Position numbers and translations under genes: made by a program. 42,187 nucleotides of DNA from an uncultured Lachnospiraceae bacterium (GTDB lineage Bacteria > Bacillota > Clostridia > Lachnospirales > Lachnospiraceae). Under the pieces are notes generated by a model that was not told the origin of the DNA, did no database searches, and saw nothing but the letters and a program-made list of their open reading frames with translations. Positions 33,743-42,187 of the stretch are shown piece by piece (the stretch's first letter is position 1; each line of letters begins with the position of its first letter). The stretch spans positions 1 to 42,187 of the forward strand of contig CAKZZH010000124.1 of assembly GCA_937885345.1 (NCBI GenBank), in the 5' to 3' direction.

Positions 33743-36556
33743 TTGAAGAAGGCTTTCATACTAATCACCAATATAACAGTAATAGCTCTGGTTCTTTTCT
33801 TCATAATCCTTTATGTAACAAGGAAATCCGAAGAGAACAATAATAACGTCATCACATCTTATGAGAATATGACGCTCACTGCCGAGCAGATAATCACGAA
33901 CTATCTTGAGGATGAACAGCATCTGTGCGACATCTGGGCAAACTATATCAACAGATCAGCGCAGGACGGCGCTCCGATGACCATGGAGCAGGCGATCACC
34001 TTCATCCAGAAGGCCATTGTGCTTTCCGATATCCAGGGACACGTGATCTATGTCGATGACGATTCCAGGGAAGGAATGTCAACCTCCGCCAGATCAACCG
34101 ATCCGAATGATTATACCGTATCATACAAGAATATCGATATCTTCGCGAATCTTTCCTCTGTAAGCCCGGAAAACGGAATTATTAATCTTACGCGCGCGTA
34201 TACCAATCCTATCAACGGCGCACAGTCAATAGCATTCCTTAATTTTGTGACACTTCTCGACAGCTCTACCGGCGAGGAGCGGGACGCTCTTCTTATGCGT
34301 ATAGAACCGGTGAAACTGCTCAGTGAGAAACTTGTATTCCTGAAGGGCGAATACGAGAATGTGGAGATGTCCCTTATCGATAAGGACGGCAATTATATTG
34401 TTCACGGCAAATCACTTAAGAATTCTAATTTTTTTGAATTTTACAAATCATATAATACGGTAACCAATAAGGAATATAATGATTTCGTGACCGAGATAAC
34501 GACCGGCACCGGAACAATGAATATCAAGAATTTCAAGGGTGAGGATTGTATCATCTCATACACTTCCTTAAGCTCAATGGATGTATGGTTCCTGCTTACA
34601 TATCTTCCGGCATCCGAGCTTATTTCCGACAGAGCCTTTGACGGAATACTTCTCGGAACGGTATCGGCAGGTCTGCTGGTACTGCTGATCTTTAACTTCC
34701 TTACTATGATGAGCTACAACAGAAGACTCGCTGAATCCGCCAAGGACGCGAATCAGGCCAATGCCGCTAAATCATACTTTCTCTCAACAATGTCCCATGA
34801 TATAAGGACGCCCATGAACGCGATCCTTGGTCTCAATGAAATGGTACTGAGAGACAGCGAGGATGAGAAGATACTCTCATATTCCGAGGATATCCGTACC
34901 GCGGGCAATACCCTGCTCGGACTTATTAATGATATACTTGATTTTTCCAAGATCGAAGCGGGCCGGATGGAGATCATCAATGTTGATTACAGCTTTGTCT
35001 CATTACTTAACGATCTGGTCAACATGATCCAGAAGAAAGCCGAAGATAAAGGCCTTGCCTTCAAGCTTGATGTTTCCAAGAGCATCCCTTCTGTACTTTA
35101 CGGTGATGAGATAAGGATCAAACAGGTTATCACGAATATCCTGACCAACGCGGTAAAATACACAAAAACAGGCTCCGTTACCTTCTTTGTTGACTATATC
35201 ACAATCCCGGATACGGATGATATCAGGCTGAAATTCAGCGTGACCGATACAGGCATCGGTATCAAGGAGGAAGACCTTTCAAAGCTTTTTGTCGCCTTTG
35301 AGCGTATTGAAGAGAAGAGAAACCGCAATATCGAAGGCACCGGCCTCGGAATAACAATAGCGCAGAGCTTTCTGACCATGATGGGAAGCCATCTTGAGGT
35401 TGAAAGCGAATACGGAAAGGGCTCAACCTTCTCATTCGACCTGGTACAGAGTGTCAGGAAATGGGACCCTATAGGCAATTACGAAGATGCGTTCCATCAT
35501 TCCGTAAGCGAGAGACGAAATTACCATGAGAAATTCACGGCGCCCCACGCGCACGTCCTTATTGTCGATGATACGCCGGTTAATCTTACGGTCTTTAAGA
35601 ATCTTTTGAACAGGACCAGGATACAGATCGATACGGCCGAAAGCGGAGACGAATGTATAGCTCTTTGCGGAAACAAACATTATGATATAATATTCCTGGA
35701 TCATATGATGCCGGAAAAAGACGGCATAGAAACGCTCAATGAAATTAAGGAGCTGACGGATTCGCCCAATGCCTCAACGCCCGTTGTGTGCCTTACGGCC
35801 AACGCGATCTCGGGAATGCGTGAGATGTATATAGCGGCAGGCTTTGATGATTATATAACCAAGCCCATCGATCCGGACAGACTTGAATATCTTCTCATGA
35901 ACTATCTTCCGAAGGGCAAGATCGCGCCCGCGTCGGATGAGAATGAAAATGATGATTATGAGATACCTAATTTTATATTTAAGATTGAGGAGCTTGATGT
36001 CAATTCCGGACTTACGCACTGCGGAAACAGTGAATCTTATATGTCCACGATCAGGATGTATCTTGAAACCGCCGAGAAGAACGCGCGCGATATCGAAGAT
36101 TACTGGGCCGCAAGGGATCTCAAGAATACAACCGTGAAGGTTCACGCGCTCAAGAGTACGTCCCGCGTTATAGGCGCTCTTAATCTCGGCGACTTCGCGG
36201 AGCGGCTGGAGAAAGCCGGTGACACCATGGATATCGATACGCTCGAAGCTGAGCTTCCGGATCTTATAAGCGCTTACAGGGCTCTCGCGCGTGAGCTTGA
36301 ACCGCTTAATGACCTAAGCGAGACGGAAGAGGAAGACAAGCCGCTCATATCACCGGAGGCTCTTAAAGAAGCTTATGATACACTGTCAGTCTTCTGCGAT
36401 TCATTTGATTATGACAGTGTTATCAATGTAATTGATTCATTAAATGAATATACGATACCTGAGGATGAGGCAACACGATATGACGCTTTGAAAAAGGCCG
36501 TCGATAATTTTGATTATGATCTTATTCCGGGAATACTTTCGGGAGGAATGGAATAA
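33743..36556 (+). CDS. Hybrid histidine kinase (external sensor, HisKA, HATPase, REC, HPt)
   Basis: A 937-residue kinase. Membrane segments at about 5-26 and 300-322 enclose an external region of about 270 residues that looks like a double-Cache ligand sensor (SLIDKDGNYIVHGKS, SYTSLSSMDVWFLLTYLP). The cytoplasmic part has HisKA H352 (TMSHDIRTP), HATPase (TNILTNAVKY, DTGIGI, GTGLGI), receiver D653 (FLDHMMP) and HPt H801 (VHALKS). A C-terminal acidic tail of about 100 residues has no known motif. The start is TTG (33743), supported by GGAGGAG and by the membrane segment that starts directly after it. It is first in a four-gene operon and two bases from the next gene. Confidence 0.88.
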   Translation: MKKAFILITNITVIALVLFFIILYVTRKSEENNNNVITSYENMTLTAEQIITNYLEDEQHLCDIWANYINRSAQDGAPMTMEQAITFIQKAIVLSDIQGHVIYVDDDSREGMSTSARSTDPNDYTVSYKNIDIFANLSSVSPENGIINLTRAYTNPINGAQSIAFLNFVTLLDSSTGEERDALLMRIEPVKLLSEKLVFLKGEYENVEMSLIDKDGNYIVHGKSLKNSNFFEFYKSYNTVTNKEYNDFVTEITTGTGTMNIKNFKGEDCIISYTSLSSMDVWFLLTYLPASELISDRAFDGILLGTVSAGLLVLLIFNFLTMMSYNRRLAESAKDANQANAAKSYFLSTMSHDIRTPMNAILGLNEMVLRDSEDEKILSYSEDIRTAGNTLLGLINDILDFSKIEAGRMEIINVDYSFVSLLNDLVNMIQKKAEDKGLAFKLDVSKSIPSVLYGDEIRIKQVITNILTNAVKYTKTGSVTFFVDYITIPDTDDIRLKFSVTDTGIGIKEEDLSKLFVAFERIEEKRNRNIEGTGLGITIAQSFLTMMGSHLEVESEYGKGSTFSFDLVQSVRKWDPIGNYEDAFHHSVSERRNYHEKFTAPHAHVLIVDDTPVNLTVFKNLLNRTRIQIDTAESGDECIALCGNKHYDIIFLDHMMPEKDGIETLNEIKELTDSPNASTPVVCLTANAISGMREMYIAAGFDDYITKPIDPDRLEYLLMNYLPKGKIAPASDENENDDYEIPNFIFKIEELDVNSGLTHCGNSESYMSTIRMYLETAEKNARDIEDYWAARDLKNTTVKVHALKSTSRVIGALNLGDFAERLEKAGDTMDIDTLEAELPDLISAYRALARELEPLNDLSETEEEDKPLISPEALKEAYDTLSVFCDSFDYDSVINVIDSLNEYTIPEDEATRYDALKKAVDNFDYDLIPGILSGGME

Positions 36557-36558
36557 CA

Positions 36559-37329
36559 ATGGCAAGCAGGATACTGATCATCAGCCGGGGATATGGCTTT
36601 ATGGCTGACGCTCTCAAATCAAACCTGATCAGGGAAGGCTTTAAAGCTGTTCACGCTGAACCGGTGGTCAAAAAGATACAGGAAAAGAAAAAGGACATCG
36701 ATCTGATACTTCTTATAGCAGGCGATTACATATATGATGTGAGCGAAGCTCTGGTATATCTTAAGGATATCAGTGAAGATGAGGAAATCCCGATATGCAT
36801 CATGGGATATGACGATGAGCTCGCGGAGATCAAACGCTTCATTCCGGAGAAGCATATAAGACACGTGTTCAGACGCCCCTTTGACGCAAAGAATATTTCA
36901 AAGCAGCTCAAGGATATAGCAATGTCGATTGAAGAAAAGAAAAGGGGCAAGCATATTCTTCTTGTTGATGACGACCCCACATTCCTTAAGATGCTTCAGG
37001 GATGGCTTTCGGGCAAATACCGTGTGACCGCCGTCAAATCCGGAATGCAGGCGATAACCTATATAGCCAATCATAAAACGGATCTGATCCTCCTTGATTA
37101 TGATATGCCGATCACCCAGGGGCCTCAGATCATGGAAATGATAAGAAGTGAATTTACTTCAAGCGAGATACCGATCATCTTCCTGACGGGCAAATCCGAC
37201 CGCGAGAGCATAATGAACGTTATGCGCCTCAAGCCGCAGGGATATCTTCTTAAATCAATGACAAGAGATGATATTGTAGCCGCGATCGGTGAATATTTTA
37301 ACACCAGCAAATGGGACAACATCTATTGA
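36559..37329 (+). CDS. Response regulator: receiver-like domain plus REC, no output domain
   Basis: A 256-residue protein built like the one at 3329-4093. Residues 130-250 form a complete receiver (LLVDDDP at 134-140, D180 in LLDYDMP, IFLTGK, and Lys in YLLKS). Residues 1-120 form a receiver-like fold (ILIISRG at the start) with no evident phospho-acceptor. There is no effector domain. It starts two bases after the hybrid kinase gene, so it is the natural candidate to receive phosphate from that kinase's HPt domain and pass the signal by protein contact (inference). Confidence 0.82.
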   Translation: MASRILIISRGYGFMADALKSNLIREGFKAVHAEPVVKKIQEKKKDIDLILLIAGDYIYDVSEALVYLKDISEDEEIPICIMGYDDELAEIKRFIPEKHIRHVFRRPFDAKNISKQLKDIAMSIEEKKRGKHILLVDDDPTFLKMLQGWLSGKYRVTAVKSGMQAITYIANHKTDLILLDYDMPITQGPQIMEMIRSEFTSSEIPIIFLTGKSDRESIMNVMRLKPQGYLLKSMTRDDIVAAIGEYFNTSKWDNIY

Positions 37330-37351
37330 TTCTTATTCGAAAGGAGAATTT

Positions 37352-38650
37352 ATGAAAAGATCATTTTATAAGAAATTAATCCTCCCGCTGATAACGATCG
37401 CTCTGATATCGGGCTGTAAGAAGGACAACTCGTCGGAGGGATTCGTCCCGAAATACGACAGCGACACTGAATTCTCGGTCTCCATAGTCGGCAATTATGC
37501 CAACTTCGAGTCACTCGAAGCCGAGATCGAACGCTTCAGCGAATATTATCCGAATGCCAATGTCGAATTTACTTTCCTGGATAATTATAATAAAACGATA
37601 CAGACCACATTATCCTCTGATGATCAGCCGGATATCTATTTTACCATGCTCTGGATGAAGGGAAGGAGCGAATATGAGATCATCTTTGATAAAGCGGAGA
37701 ATTTGTCCGATCCTTCACTTAATATAGATACCTCCTGCATCAGACAGGACCTATGCTGGACCAATGATTCGGGCGATCTGATAGAGATTCCTATATTCAC
37801 TACCTCCTACGGAATGCTCGTGAATACGGATATTTTCGACAAAGAGGGTCTCGAGATCCCTTCCACATATACAGAGCTGATGGAGGTATGCGCCGCTCTT
37901 CAGAAGTCAGGCTATGAATCCCCGATCATGGGATATAACGGACAAAGTACATCGGCCGGACTTTTCCATACATACGCGTATCCCATGTATTGCTATGATG
38001 TCATGAACAATCCCGACAGCCTGCAGGATTTAAACAATCTTGTCTCTTCGGCCGGCGAGATCATGAGGCCCACGCTTCAAAGATTTTATGATTTTATCAA
38101 TTCAGGTTATATCGACATCGATAAGTGCACTGATGAAATCGAGAATTCATATGACGCCGTGATCATGCGCTTCTTCGAAGGAGACGTTCCGATGATGCTG
38201 TGCACCGGAGATGTTATTTCGGGAACCGCCAAGAGGGAAAGCAAATCCGACGCCTTCACCGCGAACCCTTTTGATTACAAATTCTATACTGTTCCTGTTA
38301 CGGACGACGGGGGCTTCTTCCTTAATGCCGTAACCGTCGCCTTCTCGGTTAACAAAGACAGCGCGAACCTCGATTACGCGAATGAATTCATGAGATTCAT
38401 AACATCAGAGGAAGAGCTGGGCAATATGTCGGAGCTCAAACGTCTGATCACACCAACGAATAATTTTACACTTGATAAGGTATACCAGTCGCTTGCTGAT
38501 GTACCTGAAGAGAGACGCATAAGTAAAACAAAGCTCGGCCTGCTGGACGTAGCGGTTATAGAATTCCGCACTGCCCTGTATAAGGTCTCAACAGGTGAAT
38601 TAACGATAGATGAAGCCGTTTCACTTTACGGACAGCTGCAGGAGAATTGA
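37352..38650 (+). CDS. Extracellular solute-binding lipoprotein (ABC sugar-type), no permease nearby
   Basis: About 432 residues: signal peptide with lipobox LISGC (Cys at about 22), then a family-1 solute-binding protein fold (EAEIERFSEYYPNANVEF, QPDIYFTMLW, GMLVNTDIFDKEGLEIP ... YTELMEVC, and the AVTVAFSVNKDSANLDYANEFMRF segment). Such proteins usually deliver sugars to an ABC importer. Here no permease or ATPase gene is adjacent, and the gene lies between two signalling genes, suggesting a ligand-presenting co-sensor for the hybrid kinase (inference). I chose ATG 37352, which follows AAAGGAG; a longer frame from 37289 overlaps the upstream gene. Confidence 0.85.
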   Translation: MKRSFYKKLILPLITIALISGCKKDNSSEGFVPKYDSDTEFSVSIVGNYANFESLEAEIERFSEYYPNANVEFTFLDNYNKTIQTTLSSDDQPDIYFTMLWMKGRSEYEIIFDKAENLSDPSLNIDTSCIRQDLCWTNDSGDLIEIPIFTTSYGMLVNTDIFDKEGLEIPSTYTELMEVCAALQKSGYESPIMGYNGQSTSAGLFHTYAYPMYCYDVMNNPDSLQDLNNLVSSAGEIMRPTLQRFYDFINSGYIDIDKCTDEIENSYDAVIMRFFEGDVPMMLCTGDVISGTAKRESKSDAFTANPFDYKFYTVPVTDDGGFFLNAVTVAFSVNKDSANLDYANEFMRFITSEEELGNMSELKRLITPTNNFTLDKVYQSLADVPEERRISKTKLGLLDVAVIEFRTALYKVSTGELTIDEAVSLYGQLQEN

Positions 38651-38657
38651 TAAGCCT

Positions 38658-39671
38658 ATGAATGAAAGAATAGTTATAGTAGATGATGATGCCGTTATCC
38701 TTAAGACCGCAAACGGCATACTGTCGCATGAGGGCTTCAGGGTTACCTGCCTCAAAAGCGGCAAGCTCCTTCTCGACTATGTTGAGATGAATGATATCAA
38801 CCTATTGCTGCTGGATATAAGGATGCCTGAGCTTGACGGATATGAAACACTTTCCCTTCTTAGACAATGGGAGAAATCAAATAACAGGAAAGAGATTCCC
38901 GTGATCTTCCTTACTGCCAATGATGACAGAGAATCGGAGACAAAGGGACTTTCGCTTGGCGCGATGGATTTCATAAGAAAGCCCTTCGCTGCCGAGATCC
39001 TTACGCTCCGTGTGAAGCACCTTGTTGAGCTTATCAATCTTCAGAATGATCTTCATCATGAGGTAGAGCTTAAGACCCGCGAAATAGAAAGCCTTTCGCT
39101 GCATGTTGTACAGGCCCTGGCCAACGCGATAGACGCTAAGGACACATATACAAACGGTCATTCCGGAAGAGTGGCTGATTATTCAAGAGAGATCGCCGCG
39201 CGGTATGGATATGATAACAAACGTCTTGAAGAGATCTATATGATGGGACTTCTTCATGACGTCGGTAAAATAGGCGTTCCCGACGATGTCATCAACAAGC
39301 CGGGCAAGCTCACGGACGCCGAATTCGAGATGATCAAGAATCATCCCGTAATGGGCGCCAAAATCCTTAAGGATATAACAGAAATGCCCAATCTCGTGAC
39401 CGGAGCCCGCTGGCATCATGAGCGCTATGACGGCAGCGGTTATCCGGACGGACTCAAGGGCAAGGATATCCCGGAACAGGCGCGTATTATAGCCGTCGCC
39501 GACGCTTATGACGCGATGACAAGCAACCGCAGTTACAGAAGCCTTATTCCTCAGGAGATTGTTAAAGAAGAACTGGAAAAGGGCAAAGGAAAGCAATTTG
39601 ATCCGGTATTTGCAGATATCATGCTTTCAATGATTGCGGAAGATAAGGATTATCAAATGCGTGAGAAATAG
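38658..39671 (+). CDS. REC-HD-GYP cyclic-di-GMP phosphodiesterase response regulator
   Basis: About 337 residues. Residues 1-120 are a receiver with VDDD (8-11), D53 (LLDIRMP), T87 and K108. Residues 145-330 are an HD-GYP domain: NGHSGRVADYS, catalytic LLHDVGKIGVPD (H200, D201), NHPVMGAKIL, RWHHERYDGSGYPDGLKG, and ADAYDAMTSNRSYR. All metal ligands and the GYP motif are intact, so hydrolysis of cyclic di-GMP is expected, controlled by phosphorylation. The ATG at 38658 follows a GGAG in the end of the preceding gene, with an eight-base gap after its stop. It is the last gene of the operon, ending at a clear terminator. Confidence 0.9.
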   Translation: MNERIVIVDDDAVILKTANGILSHEGFRVTCLKSGKLLLDYVEMNDINLLLLDIRMPELDGYETLSLLRQWEKSNNRKEIPVIFLTANDDRESETKGLSLGAMDFIRKPFAAEILTLRVKHLVELINLQNDLHHEVELKTREIESLSLHVVQALANAIDAKDTYTNGHSGRVADYSREIAARYGYDNKRLEEIYMMGLLHDVGKIGVPDDVINKPGKLTDAEFEMIKNHPVMGAKILKDITEMPNLVTGARWHHERYDGSGYPDGLKGKDIPEQARIIAVADAYDAMTSNRSYRSLIPQEIVKEELEKGKGKQFDPVFADIMLSMIAEDKDYQMREK

Positions 39672-39710
39672 AATGATCATATTTAGGATCGCGCCGCGCG
39701 CACCATAACT

Positions 39711-39758
39711 GGACCGGTAATTGATACAATGTGTCGATTGCCGGTCCGTTTTATTTTA
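39711..39758 (+). terminator. Terminator of the plus-strand signalling operon
   Basis: GGACCGGTAATTGA (39711-39724) pairs with TCGATTGCCGGTCC (39734-39747) with two wobble positions, followed by GTTTTATTTTAT. Confidence 0.85.
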
Positions 39759-39855
39759 TCTCTAAAATCCTTGTAAACAGGCCGTTTCCGCATAATAGCG
39801 GGTGCATTTGAGCCTCCGTCAGAGAGTGATAATAAGCCATATTTCAAATGTGCTT

Positions 39856-39872
39856 CGCCGCAAAAAGCGGCG
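39856..39872 (-). terminator. Possible hairpin after clpX
   Basis: CGCCGC and GCGGCG form a 6-bp stem around an A5 loop, about 20 bases after the clpX stop. No T-tract follows, so termination is uncertain. Confidence 0.35.
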
Positions 39873-39890
39873 GCTCAATCCTGCCGTAAT

Positions 39891-41291
39891 CTACCCTCTA
39901 AGTCCGATCACGGGACCGCCGGTGTTCTCGATAAGGGCTCTGGTAACCGTAACGCTGCCGATATTATTATCACGCGGAATCTCGTACATAATGTCGAGCA
40001 TAAATTCCTCTATGATCGATCTTAAGCCTCTGGCTCCTGTTTCCTTCTCAAGTGCTCTCTCGGCAATTGCTTCATATGCATCATCCGCAAAATCCAGCTT
40101 AACCTCATCAAGTTCAAGAAGCTTCTGATACTGCTTGAGGATCGCATTCTTGGGCTCCTTAAGAATCTTAATAAGCATTTCCTTGGTAAGAGCTTCAAGC
40201 GTAAATACCACAGGAAGTCTTCCGAGGAACTCCGGTATCATTCCGTATTCTCTGAGATCTTCAAGATTAACCTTGGAAAGCAGTTTGGGGTCCTTGTCGT
40301 ATTTGTCCTTAAGATCCGCCTCAAAGCCAAGTGAGGAACGCTTATTGAGTCTTGCCTTGATAATATCCTCTAGATCAGGGAACGCTCCGCCGCATATAAA
40401 TAAAATATTCTTGGTATCGACCGTAGCAAGGGGAACCATCGCATTCTTGGAGCCTGCGCCAACAGGAACCTCTACTTTGGAGCCCTCAAGGATCTTCAAA
40501 AGTCCCTGCTGTACCGACTCACCGCTGACATCACGACTTCTGACTTCCTTTTTCTTGGCTATTTTATCGATCTCATCAATGAAAATAATGCCTCTCTCCG
40601 CCTTCTCAACATCATTGTCTGCCGCAGCGAGAAGCTTTGAAACAACCGATTCGATATCATCGCCAATATATCCGGCTTCCGTAAGGGATGTGGCATCGGT
40701 TATGGCAAGAGGCACATCCAGAAGCTTTGCAAGCGTCTGCACAAGATAAGTCTTACCCGAACCGGTAGGTCCGATCATCAGCATATTGGACTTCTGGATC
40801 TCTATGGAATCCTGCGTCGAAGTCGCCACTCTCTTGTAATGATTGTAAACCGCTACGCTCATTACCTTCTTGGCATAATCCTGACCGATGACATATTCAT
40901 CAAGTCTGGCCTTGATGATATGCGGCACCGGGATATCCTTAAGATTGATCTTGGGAAGCGGCTCCTTGCGCTTCTTAATCTTCTGTTTATCGGGAACCTG
41001 GCCCAGATCCGACATATTCATAAAATGGATCCCCGGCATACCATTAAAGTTGAGATCTGACATTTTGAGCATGTCTTCGATATTGGAAGCATTATTCATC
41101 GAATCAAGAGTCTTCTGCATACAATCCAGGCAGATCTTGGTATTCTGAGGGATTGTGAGCATTTTACCGGTCTGGCTTTCGGGCCTGTGACACAAGAAAC
41201 AGACATCCTCATATTCATTCGGATCATCGTTATTATCAAGATTATCAGGCTTATTAACAAGCTCGTCGTTATTTGTTGTATTATCTTCCAT
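39891..41291 (-). CDS. clpX: ClpX-type AAA+ unfoldase
   Basis: About 466 residues. An acidic, Asn/Asp-rich N-terminal stretch of about 28 residues precedes the C4 zinc-binding domain (CFLC and CLDC), then the AAA+ core: Walker A GPTGSGKTY, Walker B IIFIDEIDK, pore loop TEAGYIGDD, sensor II GARGLRS. The ClpP-docking tripeptide appears as LGF in NKRSSLGFEADL, so it should still bind ClpP. It lies alone, without clpP or tig beside it, and has both the N-terminal extension and a longer zinc-domain linker; it may be a second ClpX paralogue. The ATG at 41291 is preferred to TTG 41297 because AAGGA is correctly placed for it. Confidence 0.85.
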   Translation of the reverse strand: MEDNTTNNDELVNKPDNLDNNDDPNEYEDVCFLCHRPESQTGKMLTIPQNTKICLDCMQKTLDSMNNASNIEDMLKMSDLNFNGMPGIHFMNMSDLGQVPDKQKIKKRKEPLPKINLKDIPVPHIIKARLDEYVIGQDYAKKVMSVAVYNHYKRVATSTQDSIEIQKSNMLMIGPTGSGKTYLVQTLAKLLDVPLAITDATSLTEAGYIGDDIESVVSKLLAAADNDVEKAERGIIFIDEIDKIAKKKEVRSRDVSGESVQQGLLKILEGSKVEVPVGAGSKNAMVPLATVDTKNILFICGGAFPDLEDIIKARLNKRSSLGFEADLKDKYDKDPKLLSKVNLEDLREYGMIPEFLGRLPVVFTLEALTKEMLIKILKEPKNAILKQYQKLLELDEVKLDFADDAYEAIAERALEKETGARGLRSIIEEFMLDIMYEIPRDNNIGSVTVTRALIENTGGPVIGLRG

Positions 41292-41379
41292 TCGCAATTC
41301 CTTCTTTGCAATGTATTTTCGAGAGATTATTATATCACAGGCTACATAGCAGTGTCAAAATCAGGCACCCTTCCGTATC

Positions 41380-41415
41380 AAAAAGGCGCGGGCAAATATC
41401 ACCCGCACCTTTTTA
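41380..41415 (-). terminator. Terminator of the gene at 41446
   Basis: On the minus strand AAAAAGGTGCGGG and CCCGCGCCTTTTT pair with one G-U, ending in a T5 tract. Confidence 0.7.
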
Positions 41416-41445
41416 TATACGCCTCCCGGCTACACCTAAAACAGA

Positions 41446-41916
41446 TCAGTATATAATAAAATCATATACCGTAGGGTTGCTTGAAGGTCCGCTTACTTTT
41501 GCTTCGCAAACTCCATCGAAACCCAAATATGTATATTCTATCTTGAAAAACCATGTATTCTCATCAACCGCTCTCTTCCCGAGCATACCTATGATCGTAT
41601 GAAGTTTAAAAGAACTGCCATATTTCTCCTTACAATATAATGTAAGAGTTCCGATCGCGTCTGATTCGGGGAAGTTGTTCTCAAGCGTTTGAAGCAGCTT
41701 TGCCTCATTATCCAGACGGTCTATATTCTCCTGAGCGTTCACATAGAGCTGTATTTTTTTGTTGGCAGCATCCTGATATACTATTCCGGTTACAAGCCAT
41801 TTATTTTCGATTACTTCCTCATCGGGGGTCATCTCAAAGAAACTTGTAAAATCCTCTTTGGAAACGGCATGCAAATATGTTACCGTGTAACCCTGTTCTT
41901 TGAGCATATCATCCAC
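41446..41916 (-). CDS. Secreted-type hypothetical protein, 5' end uncertain
   Basis: The folded C-terminal part is about 156 residues (KLLQTLENNFPESDAIG, TLTLYCKEKYG, KIEYTYLGFDG) with no family I recognise; it looks like an exported alpha/beta domain. The only start codon in frame is GTG at 41916, without a good ribosome site. The frame stays open upstream to 42114 and there encodes a linker typical of exported lipoproteins (ESDAGKTEKDTSPED, then TTTEEPTQAPTQAP), with a Cys near its far end (RKCGQN). A start and signal peptide are missing, so this is probably the 3' part of a damaged gene. Confidence 0.5.
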   Translation of the reverse strand: MDDMLKEQGYTVTYLHAVSKEDFTSFFEMTPDEEVIENKWLVTGIVYQDAANKKIQLYVNAQENIDRLDNEAKLLQTLENNFPESDAIGTLTLYCKEKYGSSFKLHTIIGMLGKRAVDENTWFFKIEYTYLGFDGVCEAKVSGPSSNPTVYDFIIY

Positions 41917-41962
41917 TTCAACAACGCTATGATTTACAATCTGATCTTCACTTATTGTGACA

Positions 41963-41998
41963 GGTGCCTGTGTAGGTGCCTGTGTGGGTGCCTGTGTA
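41963..41998. repeat. Three 12-bp tandem repeats (PTQA-coding)
   Basis: Units of GGTGCCTGTGTA, the middle one ending in G, occur three times in a row and encode APTQ repeats on the minus strand. Confidence 0.85.
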
Positions 41999-42116
41999 GG
42001 TTCTTCGGTTGTGGTTTCATCATCCCCGGTCGCATCTTCCGGGGAAGTGTCCTTTTCTGTTTTCCCGGCATCACTTTCTCTGTATATATATATATTTTGT
42101 CCACACTTACGCGATC

Positions 42117-42145
42117 ATTGTAGCATGCTATTTGATATAGTACAA
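42117..42145 (-). promoter_or_regulatory. Possible promoter of the gene at 41446
   Basis: Minus-strand TTGTAC (42140-42145), 17-base spacer, TACAAT (42117-42122). It lies so close to the linker-coding frame that no room remains for a signal peptide. Confidence 0.4.
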
Positions 42146-42151
42146 TAAAAG

Positions 42152-42179
42152 TTGACAGCTTCTCCTCAAGGAATACAAT
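42152..42179 (+). promoter_or_regulatory. Outward promoter at the window edge
   Basis: TTGACA (42152-42157), 16-base spacer, TACAAT (42174-42179) point to a plus-strand gene beyond the window. Confidence 0.5.
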
Positions 42180-42187
42180 AACAAAAA

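Noticed and set aside
41963..41998. Short tandem repeats considered as a CRISPR array.
   Set aside because: Contiguous 12-bp units without spacers, explained by a PTQA protein linker.

Overview
The window looks like a chromosomal segment of an anaerobic Firmicute of the Lachnospiraceae type, possibly close to Butyrivibrio or Pseudobutyrivibrio. This is inferred from moderate GC content, strong GGAGG ribosome sites, many two-component and cyclic-di-GMP proteins, lipoproteins with acidic or Thr/Pro-rich linkers, and a cytoplasmic GH27 enzyme. No rRNA or species marker is present, so the genus is a guess.

Region by region: (1) 1-1000 holds an AbiEi-type antitoxin gene whose toxin partner is cut to about 32 codons, with a textbook promoter flanked by two near-identical operators. 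(2) 1.2-3.2 kb carries a small lipoprotein and an OFA-type MFS carrier. (3) 7.6-3.3 kb (minus) is a heterodimeric ABC exporter operon ending in an orphan response regulator, with a palindrome over its promoter. (4) 7.7-9.8 kb (minus) is a chemoreceptor gene broken by an amber codon and apparently by a 5' frameshift. (5) 9.9-12.7 kb holds tRNA-Gly, acylphosphatase, a chagasin-like lipoprotein and a spore-photoproduct-lyase-like radical SAM protein. (6) 17.2-12.7 kb (minus) is leuB-ilvD-ilvB. (7) 26.9-17.4 kb (minus) is a tightly packed seven-gene run: TraX-like membrane protein, alpha/beta hydrolase, EAL phosphodiesterase, Gly/Ser-rich membrane protein, GGDEF cyclase, hybrid histidine kinase, CapA-like lipoprotein. 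(8) 27-32.6 kb has a PHP phosphoesterase, a GH27-sirtuin pair, a phosphodiester-glycosidase-family surface protein, a small membrane protein and another GGDEF cyclase. (9) 32.6-33.7 kb is an AT-rich gap with decayed small genes. (10) 33.7-39.7 kb (plus) is a four-gene signalling operon: hybrid kinase, two-part response regulator, solute-binding lipoprotein, REC-HD-GYP phosphodiesterase. (11) 39.9-42.1 kb has a clpX gene lying alone and a secreted-type protein whose 5' end looks damaged.

The two signalling operons are the most interesting content. Both join hybrid kinases to cyclic-di-GMP enzymes (two GGDEF cyclases, one EAL and one HD-GYP in the window) and to envelope proteins. The plus-strand operon contains a solute-binding protein with no permease, which suggests ligand sensing rather than uptake. 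The minus-strand operon ties cyclic-di-GMP turnover to TraX-, hydrolase- and CapA-type envelope functions. The roles proposed for these systems are inferences from gene order and domains.
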